The notes under the pieces were generated by a model. The model was not told where the DNA came from. It saw only the letters and a list, made by a program, of their open reading frames with translations, and searched no databases. Both the position numbers and the translations under genes were made by a program. A DNA stretch of 64,000 bases, taken from contig DAGH01000021.1 of NCBI GenBank assembly GCA_002495675.1, positions 1 through 64,000 of the forward strand, in the 5' to 3' direction. Of this stretch, positions 35,563 through 44,583 are shown piece after piece (position 1 is the stretch's first letter; every line of letters starts with the position of its first letter). This stretch comes from Euryarchaeota archaeon UBA182 (GTDB lineage Archaea > Thermoplasmatota > Poseidoniia > Poseidoniales > Thalassarchaeaceae).

Positions 35563-37707
35563 TCATCTCCATGCCAATGCGTCTCTTGGCACAATCGCCA
35601 CAGATTCACCCTTTACTCTCCCTGTGACCTCAATTTCTACAATTTCAGGAATTGGGTCCAATTTTAACTGGGACATAATGGTCTGCCCGTCTTTTAAGTC
35701 GCCCAACATAACTTCATCATCGCTGAATATCGATTCCAATGATATCTCGACAATTTTGGATCGAGTACCGCCAGGGTACGATAACCTAAGGCATGCTAGT
35801 TTCCAATCAACTTTAGCATGAATGCCGAATGTTAGTATCCCTTCCTTTGCATCATCGAGCCATATCCCAATGTCTCCCATAGGGTTTGAAACCGTGACAT
35901 TGGTAGTATCCATGTCAGGCAGGCCCTTTTCAATGAGGAAACTCGCTCTCGATGTGGTTAAACCATGTCCATGAAAACTCTTTAGCGCACCCTCTACATC
36001 TCCTTCGGACTCTCTCCTCCTTAATTCATCCACTATACTCTCGATGGCATCTCTATCAAAAGGATCTACGGGGCCTCTACCGAATATTCTATTGATAATT
36101 TCCCTCCTCATGAAGAATGCTACCAAGACAGAGGGCGCCAAGAGGAAAAGCCCTGCGAAAATGTAGTAGGGCGTAGCCTTCGAGGAAAGGTCTACAAAAA
36201 CTCCAGAATCTATAGGCTGGGATTGGCTTGCAGAAATAAGAAATGAGTAAGCTCCCCCGTCTTGGGGAGACCCCTCAATCCTAATTGCATGGACTCCCAT
36301 CGGAAGAAATAGTTGAGATCCATTGCTTGAATTTTTAATATGGTAAGTCCCTGATTGGGTTAATTGTTGTATCTGTATACTTGCTGACCCAGATTCTGCT
36401 ACAGCGCGGATTAGTGATCCTGACTCGGAACTTATAGAAATTAGATAAGTATCTATCATGTCCATTCCAAACACATCTCCTTGAAGTCGATATGTCGATA
36501 CATCGGGACCTGATTCATTCAAATCAACAGCAATAATAGGCCAATAATCGATATCGGCATTATACGTTGGCAAGATATCAGGAGCGTCACCGAGGTATAC
36601 TGAATCCCTGCCTGATAACAATCCTGAGAAATCAGTTGAGTTTGATGTAAGCTCTATCTCTCCAGAATAGGTCATTGGGACCATCATATGGAATCTAATT
36701 TCCAGTGAAATGGCCCTTGAAGATGTAATTCCATTATTTTGACCGAGATCTTCCGAAACATCGCCGTTCAACAGGTGTTCGTGAATGGAAATGAATGAGT
36801 CATTATTTTCAGAGTTGAGAATCTGAATCTCATAGGTAAAACGACCGCCAGCAGGTATCAAAATAGAATCCACGTCACTTTGTTTATGACTAATTCCTAC
36901 AAATTTGAAATTGGATTTAGGCTGATAAATTCTACCCGATGACTGTTTGTGCGTTGATGGGGCGTCTTTTTCATTGTGGGAGACAAATACACTCGCCATG
37001 TACACCGAATCTCTTCGATCCAGCTCTACTGAAGAAACCACCATCCATATTTCCTCTTCAGAGCCGGCTACTACGGTCAGACCGCTAATTTCATGGATAC
37101 CATCTTGGAGGGTGCTGGTTAACCTCTCGATCATTAATCGTGATCCATTGGATGCGATTTTCCAAAATTCAATTATAGCTGGGGCTTCTGATCGGAATTC
37201 TTCTATGTAGGTAGAGCTGTTCGCAGAAATTAACCAATAATCACTATCTCCTCCAGTGTTTAACCATCCAGACATTCTCTTGGTTGTAAGTTTCGACATG
37301 TCACATATTGAGTCAGTGCAACCATCTGTGATGGGCAGACTGTTGTTGAGGCTGGCCGTCGTCAACGAGCTCCCAATGTCCCCTGTCTCATGGATGTAGT
37401 CAGGGTCAGAAGTTAATACTCTCGCATGGGCGATTCCAGATGCACCGGGAGCCCTGACAACTCGGTAATCAAGTACCCCCTCTGCATTGCCAGACCACGA
37501 AAAACTATCTTCAAAGGTTGAATTGAATTCTGAAATAACCTCCAATGTATAACCTGAACAACTTCCCTGATCACAAACTAAAGTGATGTAGGTTGGGCCT
37601 GATACCAATGCGCTCTGAACATCAGAGTCTGGGTTTTGGGCGGATGAGATTGGACCGACTAACAATGAAATAACAACAATCACAACCATTGGGACCGCGC
37701 ATCTCAT
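35563..37707 (-). CDS. Single-pass surface protein with cytosolic C-terminal domain
   Basis: A 714-residue protein: signal peptide (MVVIVVISLLVGPISSAQ), ectodomain of about 480 residues with repeated beta-sandwich features and several cysteines, one transmembrane helix (ATPYYIFAGLFLLAPSVLVAFF, about 510-532) and a cytosolic part of about 180 residues. The inner part starts with a charged helix (RDAIESIVDELRRRESEGDVEGAL) and continues as a beta-rich domain. Bacterial pre-peptidase-like blocks (TYRLQGDVFGMDMIDTYLIS) occur outside. The layout is that of a receptor or transporter accessory protein. An alternative start at ATG 37689 keeps the signal peptide and avoids the overlap with arcS. Unknown family. 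Confidence 0.75.
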   Translation of the reverse strand: MRCAVPMVVIVVISLLVGPISSAQNPDSDVQSALVSGPTYITLVCDQGSCSGYTLEVISEFNSTFEDSFSWSGNAEGVLDYRVVRAPGASGIAHARVLTSDPDYIHETGDIGSSLTTASLNNSLPITDGCTDSICDMSKLTTKRMSGWLNTGGDSDYWLISANSSTYIEEFRSEAPAIIEFWKIASNGSRLMIERLTSTLQDGIHEISGLTVVAGSEEEIWMVVSSVELDRRDSVYMASVFVSHNEKDAPSTHKQSSGRIYQPKSNFKFVGISHKQSDVDSILIPAGGRFTYEIQILNSENNDSFISIHEHLLNGDVSEDLGQNNGITSSRAISLEIRFHMMVPMTYSGEIELTSNSTDFSGLLSGRDSVYLGDAPDILPTYNADIDYWPIIAVDLNESGPDVSTYRLQGDVFGMDMIDTYLISISSESGSLIRAVAESGSASIQIQQLTQSGTYHIKNSSNGSQLFLPMGVHAIRIEGSPQDGGAYSFLISASQSQPIDSGVFVDLSSKATPYYIFAGLFLLAPSVLVAFFMRREIINRIFGRGPVDPFDRDAIESIVDELRRRESEGDVEGALKSFHGHGLTTSRASFLIEKGLPDMDTTNVTVSNPMGDIGIWLDDAKEGILTFGIHAKVDWKLACLRLSYPGGTRSKIVEISLESIFSDDEVMLGDLKDGQTIMSQLKLDPIPEIVEIEVTGRVKGESVAIVPRDALAWR

Positions 37708-39565
37708 GACGGTCCCAGATGCCCCTCACCTTAGAATCCTTCAAGCGATTGATTACCTTCCGTTGAACATGGTCACCATACCATCGTTGGGAAGGACTGT
37801 GACCTCGAGGGAGAGGTTTGCCAGAATCTTCGCAATTGGTGATAGATCCAATCCGAGTGCCTACACCCCCTCAATGGTCTTGATAGATGACGAGGACTCT
37901 CTGGAGGTGGCAGACGCACCATTCCGTATGCTAAGAGACTCAAGTAAGGCTCCCGCCGAATTAAGAATGAAAACTCGAGCAAATTTATGTCCGCCGTTCG
38001 ATGACCCAGTGGTATGGGAGGCAAGTGAAGGCCTTTCCCTCCCACCCAGCTTGATTGAATCAGACGCAGGAATCTTCCCCCATGGTGATGCTTTTCTTCC
38101 CGTAACCGCCCAATCTCTACTTCATGATTCAACTCTCTCTAACCTAGAAGTCGAACCCTCAATCATTTGCTTTGTAGACTCTCTTCAACTCGTAAATAAT
38201 GATAGTTTATTGATCAAATCCTTGGATTCTGTAAAACGGAGATTCCCCTCATCTTTAATCTGGATGCCGGGAATTTCAGGTCCCGATAATTGCTCACTCT
38301 TAGCCTGGATGGGTGTAGACCTAATGGATCTAATTAGAGTAAAAAGAGCATTCTCCAAAGGAATCCATATATCCGCATTCGGACCCAGGAAAATAGACAT
38401 ATCTTTGGATCAGACGCAGGCTTGGACCAAACAAATACGCTTTTGGAAAGACTCGATCAATGAAACAAGAGAGGCAATTCGTGATGGTAATCTAAGGCGG
38501 ATTGTTGAAGCAAGCTGCCTATCAAGCCCACGTTCTGTTCAAAGATTGAGGAGACATGATAATTTCATGTCTGAAATTGCGATAAAAGATCCAGGTAATG
38601 CTGGACTTGCATCCTCAGTATCCCCCGGCACAGTACTCGAATGCAACTCACGAGATACGAGAGATGATCCATTAATTAGGTACTGGCAAGATCGGGTGAC
38701 CGAGAATTGGAATCCAAACCCACACCAATCTAAGATAGCGGTATTACTCCCTTGCTCCGCAGTCAAACCATACAGGAGGTCTCCCAGCCATTCTAGGTTC
38801 AGACATGCAATAAATTCACGTTCAGTCAGTGAAATAATGATCACTGCCCCACTGGGTATCGTTCCTAGGGACCTAGAAGTGTTGTGGCCAGCCTCATCAT
38901 ACGACATTCCAGTTATTGGGGAGTGGGATTCTGATGAATTGTACACAATCAAGACCATGATGTCCAGAATAAACTCAAGAGTAGGCTTTGAGGTGGTAAT
39001 TAATCACTCTGGAATTGAAATCGAACTAGAGGACACCGTGGTTATCGATACGAGGAAGCTCGATTCGGCAGGCTCTGAGAGTGCTCTGAATAGACTTTCC
39101 GAGGCAGTCCGTAAGAATGTGGAATCCTATGGACTCAAAGAACCAAAAAGATCTACAGCACTTTTGGAATCTTTTAGGTCAATATCCAGACATTTACTAG
39201 GCGGAGATCAATGGCTTTTGAATGCAAAGATCACGGGTAAAGCACCCGACTACAGGATCATGATAGAATCCGAACAAATCGCATTATGGGATAGCAAAAG
39301 AGGTAGATTTGCGTTTTCAAAGGCTGCATTAGAGGTGCTCAGGCATACAAATCTCATCCCCAAGGTAGAGTTGACCGAGGGCTTCAAATGGTCAGGGGAC
39401 TTATTTTCTACCAACATATCTAGCTACTCAGGGTCACCGAGAATAGGGGATGACATATTGGTGTACCAAGGGGGGAATTTAGTCGGGTCTGCAAGGGCTG
39501 TAGCCCCTGCATGGGAATGGCCGACTGCCCCTGGCGCCCTTGCCAGGGCACGCCACAGGGTCTAA
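37706..39565 (+). CDS. arcS: Archaeosine synthase ArcS (TgtA2) with C-terminal PUA domain
   Basis: A 619-residue enzyme for archaeosine (G+) at tRNA position 15. ArcS adds lysine to preQ0 in tRNA, and a radical-SAM partner (RaSEA) then forms G+ in many euryarchaea. The family signature PCSAVKPYRRSPSH is at 349-362, with the key Lys 353. Nearby MITAPLGIVPRDLEVLWP matches the same family. Residues 1-290 form a TGT-like half barrel. The last ~75 residues are a PUA RNA-binding domain (GDDILVYQGGNLVGSARAV). The start codon overlaps the divergent gene's start in one CATG. The rpsO gene follows after 59 bases. Neither tgtA nor a RaSEA gene is in the window. Confidence 0.88.
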   Translation: MTVPDAPHLRILQAIDYLPLNMVTIPSLGRTVTSRERFARIFAIGDRSNPSAYTPSMVLIDDEDSLEVADAPFRMLRDSSKAPAELRMKTRANLCPPFDDPVVWEASEGLSLPPSLIESDAGIFPHGDAFLPVTAQSLLHDSTLSNLEVEPSIICFVDSLQLVNNDSLLIKSLDSVKRRFPSSLIWMPGISGPDNCSLLAWMGVDLMDLIRVKRAFSKGIHISAFGPRKIDISLDQTQAWTKQIRFWKDSINETREAIRDGNLRRIVEASCLSSPRSVQRLRRHDNFMSEIAIKDPGNAGLASSVSPGTVLECNSRDTRDDPLIRYWQDRVTENWNPNPHQSKIAVLLPCSAVKPYRRSPSHSRFRHAINSRSVSEIMITAPLGIVPRDLEVLWPASSYDIPVIGEWDSDELYTIKTMMSRINSRVGFEVVINHSGIEIELEDTVVIDTRKLDSAGSESALNRLSEAVRKNVESYGLKEPKRSTALLESFRSISRHLLGGDQWLLNAKITGKAPDYRIMIESEQIALWDSKRGRFAFSKAALEVLRHTNLIPKVELTEGFKWSGDLFSTNISSYSGSPRIGDDILVYQGGNLVGSARAVAPAWEWPTAPGALARARHRV

Positions 39566-39572
39566 ACCCCTG
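39491..39572 (+). other. Three tandem hairpins across the arcS 3' end, before rpsO
   Basis: Three strong inverted repeats follow one another. At 39491-39510, GCAaGGGC pairs with GCCCcTGC. At 39527-39549, GCCC(C)TGGC pairs with GCCAGGGC around a 6-base loop. At 39556-39572, CAGGG pairs with CCCTG across the arcS stop codon. There is no T-run, so an ordinary terminator is unlikely. They could be a processing site or a control site for the rpsO message; codon bias alone is also possible. Confidence 0.4.
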
Positions 39573-39610
39573 CGTAGCGGTTAAAGAGGGGCAGCAGATC
39601 GGCTGGAACC

Positions 39611-39615
39611 GGAGG
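39611..39615 (+). promoter_or_regulatory. Ribosome binding site of rpsO
   Basis: GGAGG lies 9 bases before ATG 39625. It fixes that start against a longer open frame beginning inside arcS. Confidence 0.7.
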
Positions 39616-39624
39616 ATACCCATT

Positions 39625-40083
39625 ATGGCGAGGATGCACAGTGGTGGCAAGGGACAAAGCGGGTCAACAAGACCTTTTATCAGCACACCACCAAAATGGT
39701 CAGAAACCGACAAGGATAACATCGAGTCATTGATTCTTAAGTATTCTAGTGAAGGCAAGTCGACCTCCGAAATCGGCATAATACTTAGAGATCAACATGC
39801 GGTTCCAGATGTCAAATTAGCCACTGGAGAAAGAATATCCGCCATAATTGCTAGGAACGGCATGAATCCAAATTATCCCGAGGATATGATGAACCTCATG
39901 AGGCAAGCACAGAGAATAATTGACCACCTAGAATCGGGCAACAGGAAAGATATCCACAACCGCCGCCAACTAGAGTTAACTGAATCTAGGCTTAGAAGAC
40001 TGGCTAGGTACTACCGAGACAGCGGTAAAATTCCAGAGGATTGGACTTACAAAAGGGATCAACTGAGGTTGATGATCCAGTGA
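39625..40083 (+). CDS. rpsO: Small-subunit ribosomal protein uS15 (archaeal S15/eukaryotic S13 type)
   Basis: A 152-residue archaeal-type uS15, which binds the central domain of 16S rRNA early in assembly. The N-terminal MARMHSGGKGQSGSTRP matches the archaeal/eukaryal extension. The S15 helices follow, with LESGNRKDIHNRRQLELTES and RLRRLARYYRDSGKIPEDW at the C-terminus, typical of the archaeal form. A good GGAGG site supports the start. Hairpins at 39491-39572 precede it. The TGA stop forms the palindrome TGATCA with the stop of the opposite gene. Confidence 0.95.
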   Translation: MARMHSGGKGQSGSTRPFISTPPKWSETDKDNIESLILKYSSEGKSTSEIGIILRDQHAVPDVKLATGERISAIIARNGMNPNYPEDMMNLMRQAQRIIDHLESGNRKDIHNRRQLELTESRLRRLARYYRDSGKIPEDWTYKRDQLRLMIQ

Positions 40084-42069
40084 TCAATCCAATCTCAGCG
40101 TCACGAAACAGCCTGAGCAGGTAGTTCGGAACGGTCTTTCAGAGCTGTGAACTACATTTGGCGTGCTGCAACTAGGGCATGTTATTGTGGGCAATGACCT
40201 AGCGCCAATACCCTTGTTTTTGCTGCGTGGCGAGACTAGTGCCACCGGGAAAACTCCAATCAGGCCGGCTGCGCCAACGCCGAACACCAGAGGCAAGTCG
40301 AATCCACCAACGTAGACTATGAACGACATGAAACCAAACAGCGTCGCTGTGGCAACGGAGGGGGCCCTTATCCTTGTCTTGGTCAGATAAAGTGACAGAC
40401 CGGCGGTTATCGACATCACCAACACAAGTATCAGGGCAGAAACGAGTGGGCTACCTGCCGGAGAAGACGGGGGGTCGTAAGTCACTGAAAATATCAATTC
40501 AGGATCTAAATCAGGTTCATTAAAGGACAATGTCTCTAGGAATATCCACCTTCTATGCTCTACTTCCATGTCACCCGATGATACAGCCCCAAATCCCCCG
40601 AGTGCAGATCCCCTCAATCCTGCACTCAGATCAATGTTGGTAAACCAGTCAGACTTACCAGGTTGAACGAATGTTCTGACTAGAAACTCTGTGCCTCCAT
40701 CTATGCCCGGGGTGTATCTTGCTTCGATCATTATGGTGACCGATTCCGAAGAGAAAGCCCTGGTTGCTCCGAAGTCTATTGAAACATCTCGCTGGGATAG
40801 ATCAACGAGATCTGCCCCGAGAAGAGACTCGATATCCACTCCTAGGCCGTTGCTCATGAATGACCTGATGTTGGACGCTGAGGTCTGCAAGTGCTGGGTT
40901 AAAGCGGCACTCTCGGCATCATCAACCCTTCCATTGTGTTCCTCGCCCATAGACAAAGAATCTTCGTACGAGTCTAGATTTTTCCACCAAGAGCTTCCAC
41001 TGAGTGTGTTATTTCCAATATTATCCAGCCCCCATCGAATCCATTGTGCCATAGCACCGTCAACAGTTATCTCGAGATCCTTATCGACAATCGATGCACT
41101 AGCCCTCCCTGAAATGTCTATTTCCAAGTTTGTACCTGAATCTCTTTTCGGCTCTTCCTCTGGATACCAATCCCCGGTCCCTCCGTCACCATCAATATCA
41201 ACTTCATAGGTTCTAATCGATTCCAGCGTTGCACCGGGGTGTGGACTCACTCTGAAGGTCACTTGGACCCCTGAGCCAGTGTAAGAGTCAGGCCATTGCC
41301 ACACGAACACGATCCTGACACCATCTTCTATTTCTGTGATTACAGGACTTGTCGACAGGAGTTCGGAACCGACAGTAGCGGAACCTGTACTACGCTTGTT
41401 CCAAAGGTCGATCCCGTAATTCGATCTTATTTCAATGGGGAAATAGGCGATTCCATCATTCGCCGATACATCACCCATTGTTGCCTCGCCAAAAGGAAAT
41501 TTTGCCAACATACCGGCATCTTCTGTATCCCCCCAATAAAATCTGATACCTGCGTTATCACCAGGTGCTGAGAACGACAAAGACTGGACCTCCAGTGTGA
41601 AGCGGATTTGGTCTCCCTCCGAAACCATGCCCGACGAAATCGATATGGGTACTGATAACACGCCATTAGTAACAAGTAGCCCTGGCCCTGACGACCCCGA
41701 GTAATAACTTCCCCCGATGTTTATTCCTACAGTGGCATTGAATTGAAGACCAGTGGCCCCCTCTATCTCATAGGGAATCTCAAAGGTCCATTCGGAGGCA
41801 GGATAATCATCGTCAATGGACCACACTGTACTCCACTTTCCTATTTCTATGGCCCCCAACACCGATGGGGTGACGACTGCAGAGTATCTCTGGTCTAGGT
41901 TTGAAGCAAAAGGGGTGAGTCCCCCGGATTGAGCTTCTCCTGTCAAGAACATCTTGAATCCGTCTTGCTCACAGCATGATCCATTATCTTCGGCATTAGA
42001 AATGCCTGTAAATGGTACCAAAAAAAGCAAAACTAGCACAGCCATGGTCCCCGCGTGCTTCCTTCCCAT
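40084..42069 (-). CDS. Surface protein with three terminal helices and a cytosolic zinc ribbon
   Basis: A 661-residue protein. The signal peptide (MAVLVLLFLVPFTGISNA) is followed by a Cys-Cys pair and an ectodomain of about 520 residues that is acidic and beta-rich, with no family recognised. Helices follow (LVSALILVLVMSITAGLSLYL, VATATLFGFMSFIVYVGGF and LVFGVGAAGLIGVFPVALV). The short inner tail holds a zinc ribbon, CPSCSTPNVV and CSGCF. The ectodomain and an inner metal site joined by a multi-helix bundle look like a sensor or an assembly protein. The stop codon abuts that of rpsO. Confidence 0.75.
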   Translation of the reverse strand: MGRKHAGTMAVLVLLFLVPFTGISNAEDNGSCCEQDGFKMFLTGEAQSGGLTPFASNLDQRYSAVVTPSVLGAIEIGKWSTVWSIDDDYPASEWTFEIPYEIEGATGLQFNATVGINIGGSYYSGSSGPGLLVTNGVLSVPISISSGMVSEGDQIRFTLEVQSLSFSAPGDNAGIRFYWGDTEDAGMLAKFPFGEATMGDVSANDGIAYFPIEIRSNYGIDLWNKRSTGSATVGSELLSTSPVITEIEDGVRIVFVWQWPDSYTGSGVQVTFRVSPHPGATLESIRTYEVDIDGDGGTGDWYPEEEPKRDSGTNLEIDISGRASASIVDKDLEITVDGAMAQWIRWGLDNIGNNTLSGSSWWKNLDSYEDSLSMGEEHNGRVDDAESAALTQHLQTSASNIRSFMSNGLGVDIESLLGADLVDLSQRDVSIDFGATRAFSSESVTIMIEARYTPGIDGGTEFLVRTFVQPGKSDWFTNIDLSAGLRGSALGGFGAVSSGDMEVEHRRWIFLETLSFNEPDLDPELIFSVTYDPPSSPAGSPLVSALILVLVMSITAGLSLYLTKTRIRAPSVATATLFGFMSFIVYVGGFDLPLVFGVGAAGLIGVFPVALVSPRSKNKGIGARSLPTITCPSCSTPNVVHSSERPFRTTCSGCFVTLRLD

Positions 42070-42126
42070 GACCGGGCCCCGGCGGGATACTGCTTGAATC
42101 CGCCGCTTAAAATCTCTCAGAGAACG

Positions 42127-43827
42127 CTATCTGTGTAGCCAATGAAGAACTCGACTATCGTCAGACCATTCCATTACCTTTGCAAAGCCATTCCTTTCCA
42201 TTTGAATGACCTCTCCAACGAATAATTCAGTATCTTCGACAACACAGCCCTTACGGACTAGATCAACACCATCTGGCATTACAAGAGTGCAATCCTTTAT
42301 TGAATCAGCACTTATCCAATTGATTATTTTTCTATCGTCGCTTTTCTTTGTTGAGATTATCTGGTAATTGTTTTCGACGTTTGAAATGTCGGCAAAATCC
42401 TTCAATCTTATTTCGTCTTCGAGATCTACTCTCTCAATTACCACCCGCCCCGTTTTTGTTGAATGATGCCTATTACCAAGTGATTGGTTATCGGGGTGGA
42501 ATGGAAGCACGGCCTTTTCTGGAACATCGCCGGTAATATCTATTTCAACAGGGTCCATAATGACTGAAATACGACGTGATGTTGGATCGATCTTGGCAGA
42601 ATTAACTGCATTGAGAGAGTCCAATGATATGGCCACGTCCTTCTGTGTTATCCCCATTTCAGTCCAGAACGATTTGATGGCGTTCGGATGATAACCCCTT
42701 TTCCTCATTGACATCAATGTTGGAAGCCTTGGGTCATCCCAACCATCGTAAACACCCGAATCTATGCCTTCTCTCATCGTACTTGTTGAGAATGAACCTT
42801 GATCATGTATGCTTACTCGCCCCCAGTACAATGTCTCTGGGTAGGTCCACCCAAAGTGATCGTACAACAGAATTTGCTTTCTGGTCGAGTCCATCAAGTC
42901 TTTTCCCCGGATAATATGGGTCACACCTTGCTCATGATCCTCAATTGCGCTCTGGAAGTCGAGTAATGGCCATACGTTGTATAAATCTCCGACTACAGGA
43001 TGGATATTCTTCTGTATTCTCCATGCAGGCCAATCCCGAAGGGCTGGATTAGGAAGAGTCATGTCTGTCTTGACTCTAATTATAGCATCACCAGGCTCCT
43101 TGCCCCCGTTGAGCATAATGCTCCAAAGTTTCAAATTTTCTTCAACTGGCCTATTTCTGTGAGGGCAGGGCACCATCGACATCCTGTGTTTCTTGAACTC
43201 ATCACTACTGCATTCGCAAACATATCCATAACCCTCCGAGAGAAGTTTCTCTGCGTACTTGAGGTAGATCGGCATTCTTTCACTAGCCTTGATTGAAATG
43301 TCTGGTTTTGAACCAGTCAACCATTCAAAATCCTCAATTATCCAATCATAAGCTTCGACCAGTGGAGGTTTCACAACTGTGTCAGTATCGTCGAATCTGA
43401 GTACTATCTTCCCGTCGTGATTTTCAACGTAGTGCTTGTTGATAACTACACCTCTGGAATGTCCCAAAGACAGGGGCCCATTCGGATTAGGTGCAAACCT
43501 GAGTACCACTCCCCCCTCGGTATTCTCTAGAGGTTTCAGTCCGGCGTTTTTCTCTTGGCGAACCCGATTAACCGCGCTGGGATCGATGTTTTCAATTTCT
43601 CTCCGTACATGATCTGCCCCGTTTTCATTCATGGATTTGTTTGCATCCATTACTTCTTTGGAAACCAAGGACATCAAATCTTTGGCCTTTGGTCGGAGGT
43701 CCTGCCGTTCCGATAATAGCCGCCCCAATGTTGAGCCTACTTGCCCCTTTCCATCATATTCTAGAGCGTTTTGAAGAGCATATTTCCTCACTAAGGGTAT
43801 CACATCATCATCCATTAGATCGCCCAT
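42127..43827 (-). CDS. gltX: Glutamyl-tRNA synthetase, archaeal type
   Basis: A 566-residue class I synthetase charging tRNA-Glu (and tRNA-Gln when a transamidase is present). The archaeal form has an extra N-terminal region (1-105) before the Rossmann core, as here. The core begins VVLRFAPNPNGPLSLGHSRG, where the usual HIGH motif reads SLGH (120-123). LRFDDTDTVVKPP follows, and the KMSKS-like loop reads FSTSTMREG, ahead of GWDDPRLPTL, which is characteristic of archaeal GluRS. The C-terminal half is the beta-barrel anticodon region of the GlnRS-like lineage. It is four bases downstream of rnhB in an operon-like minus-strand run. Confidence 0.93.
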   Translation of the reverse strand: MGDLMDDDVIPLVRKYALQNALEYDGKGQVGSTLGRLLSERQDLRPKAKDLMSLVSKEVMDANKSMNENGADHVRREIENIDPSAVNRVRQEKNAGLKPLENTEGGVVLRFAPNPNGPLSLGHSRGVVINKHYVENHDGKIVLRFDDTDTVVKPPLVEAYDWIIEDFEWLTGSKPDISIKASERMPIYLKYAEKLLSEGYGYVCECSSDEFKKHRMSMVPCPHRNRPVEENLKLWSIMLNGGKEPGDAIIRVKTDMTLPNPALRDWPAWRIQKNIHPVVGDLYNVWPLLDFQSAIEDHEQGVTHIIRGKDLMDSTRKQILLYDHFGWTYPETLYWGRVSIHDQGSFSTSTMREGIDSGVYDGWDDPRLPTLMSMRKRGYHPNAIKSFWTEMGITQKDVAISLDSLNAVNSAKIDPTSRRISVIMDPVEIDITGDVPEKAVLPFHPDNQSLGNRHHSTKTGRVVIERVDLEDEIRLKDFADISNVENNYQIISTKKSDDRKIINWISADSIKDCTLVMPDGVDLVRKGCVVEDTELFVGEVIQMERNGFAKVMEWSDDSRVLHWLHR

Positions 43828-43830
43828 GAC

Positions 43831-44583
43831 TTAATCCACCCCCTTCGTCCAGAGAATTGGGTCCAACCCTCGCTGTAAAACAGTACCGTTTGTGGTTCTG
43901 ATTGGTATAGGAACTGTATGGTTTTTTTTCCAAGCGTTCGATGTAGTCGCCCAGGTCCAACGCAGTGAGACGTGCGGGAGATCCCCTCGAGTCAGCTGGT
44001 TCAATGCCTCTATCGTTGTAGGGTCAGATGGATAACCAGAGCCAAGATTAAACCCGAGATTATCGCTTAAGTCTGATATCACCCTATCTCTGTGTTGTTT
44101 GGCCACGATTGAGGCCGCACCTGTGACAACGCACTTGTCATCCATTCCCTTCCTGCTCTCAAAATGTAAGTTCGGTCTTCTGGAATGCAATTTGTTGTAC
44201 ACCTTCATTGCGAATAATTTGGGATTATTACCAATCGGATCCAAGTTGACCTTTGCATTTGTGTCCGCCGAAGAGACACTTTTAATTGCCTCAATGAAAG
44301 CCTCTTCCTCAATCTCATTCAACGACTTGATAGACCTAGATATGTCTATGGATTCTGGGCTGATCGGGATCACACAAACCTTCCAGTCACGTTCTTTCAT
44401 CGTTTCGAAAATATCCTTCTCAATCATTTCTCTCTTGGTTTTTGATATTCTCTTTGAATCTCTCACGCCCATTTTGATTAATCTTTGAACATCTTCCTTG
44501 GGTATAGCAAGCGAGGCAACGACCAACGGCCCGATAGCCGGCCCTCTCCCGGCCTCATCCACACCTATCACATAAGAACTCAA
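43831..44583 (-). CDS. rnhB: Ribonuclease HII
   Basis: A 250-residue enzyme that cuts the RNA strand of RNA/DNA hybrids and single ribonucleotides in DNA. The active site Asp9-Glu10 is in VIGVDEAGRGPAIGPLVVA. Further family motifs are VRDSKRISKTKR, VNLDPIG and TGAASIVAKQHRDR. It begins with TTG, which overlaps the stop of the upstream gene as TTGA, so translation is probably coupled. The C-terminal 40 residues (after LRWTWATT) are an extension without known motif. Confidence 0.93.
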   Translation of the reverse strand: MSSYVIGVDEAGRGPAIGPLVVASLAIPKEDVQRLIKMGVRDSKRISKTKREMIEKDIFETMKERDWKVCVIPISPESIDISRSIKSLNEIEEEAFIEAIKSVSSADTNAKVNLDPIGNNPKLFAMKVYNKLHSRRPNLHFESRKGMDDKCVVTGAASIVAKQHRDRVISDLSDNLGFNLGSGYPSDPTTIEALNQLTRGDLPHVSLRWTWATTSNAWKKNHTVPIPIRTTNGTVLQRGLDPILWTKGVD

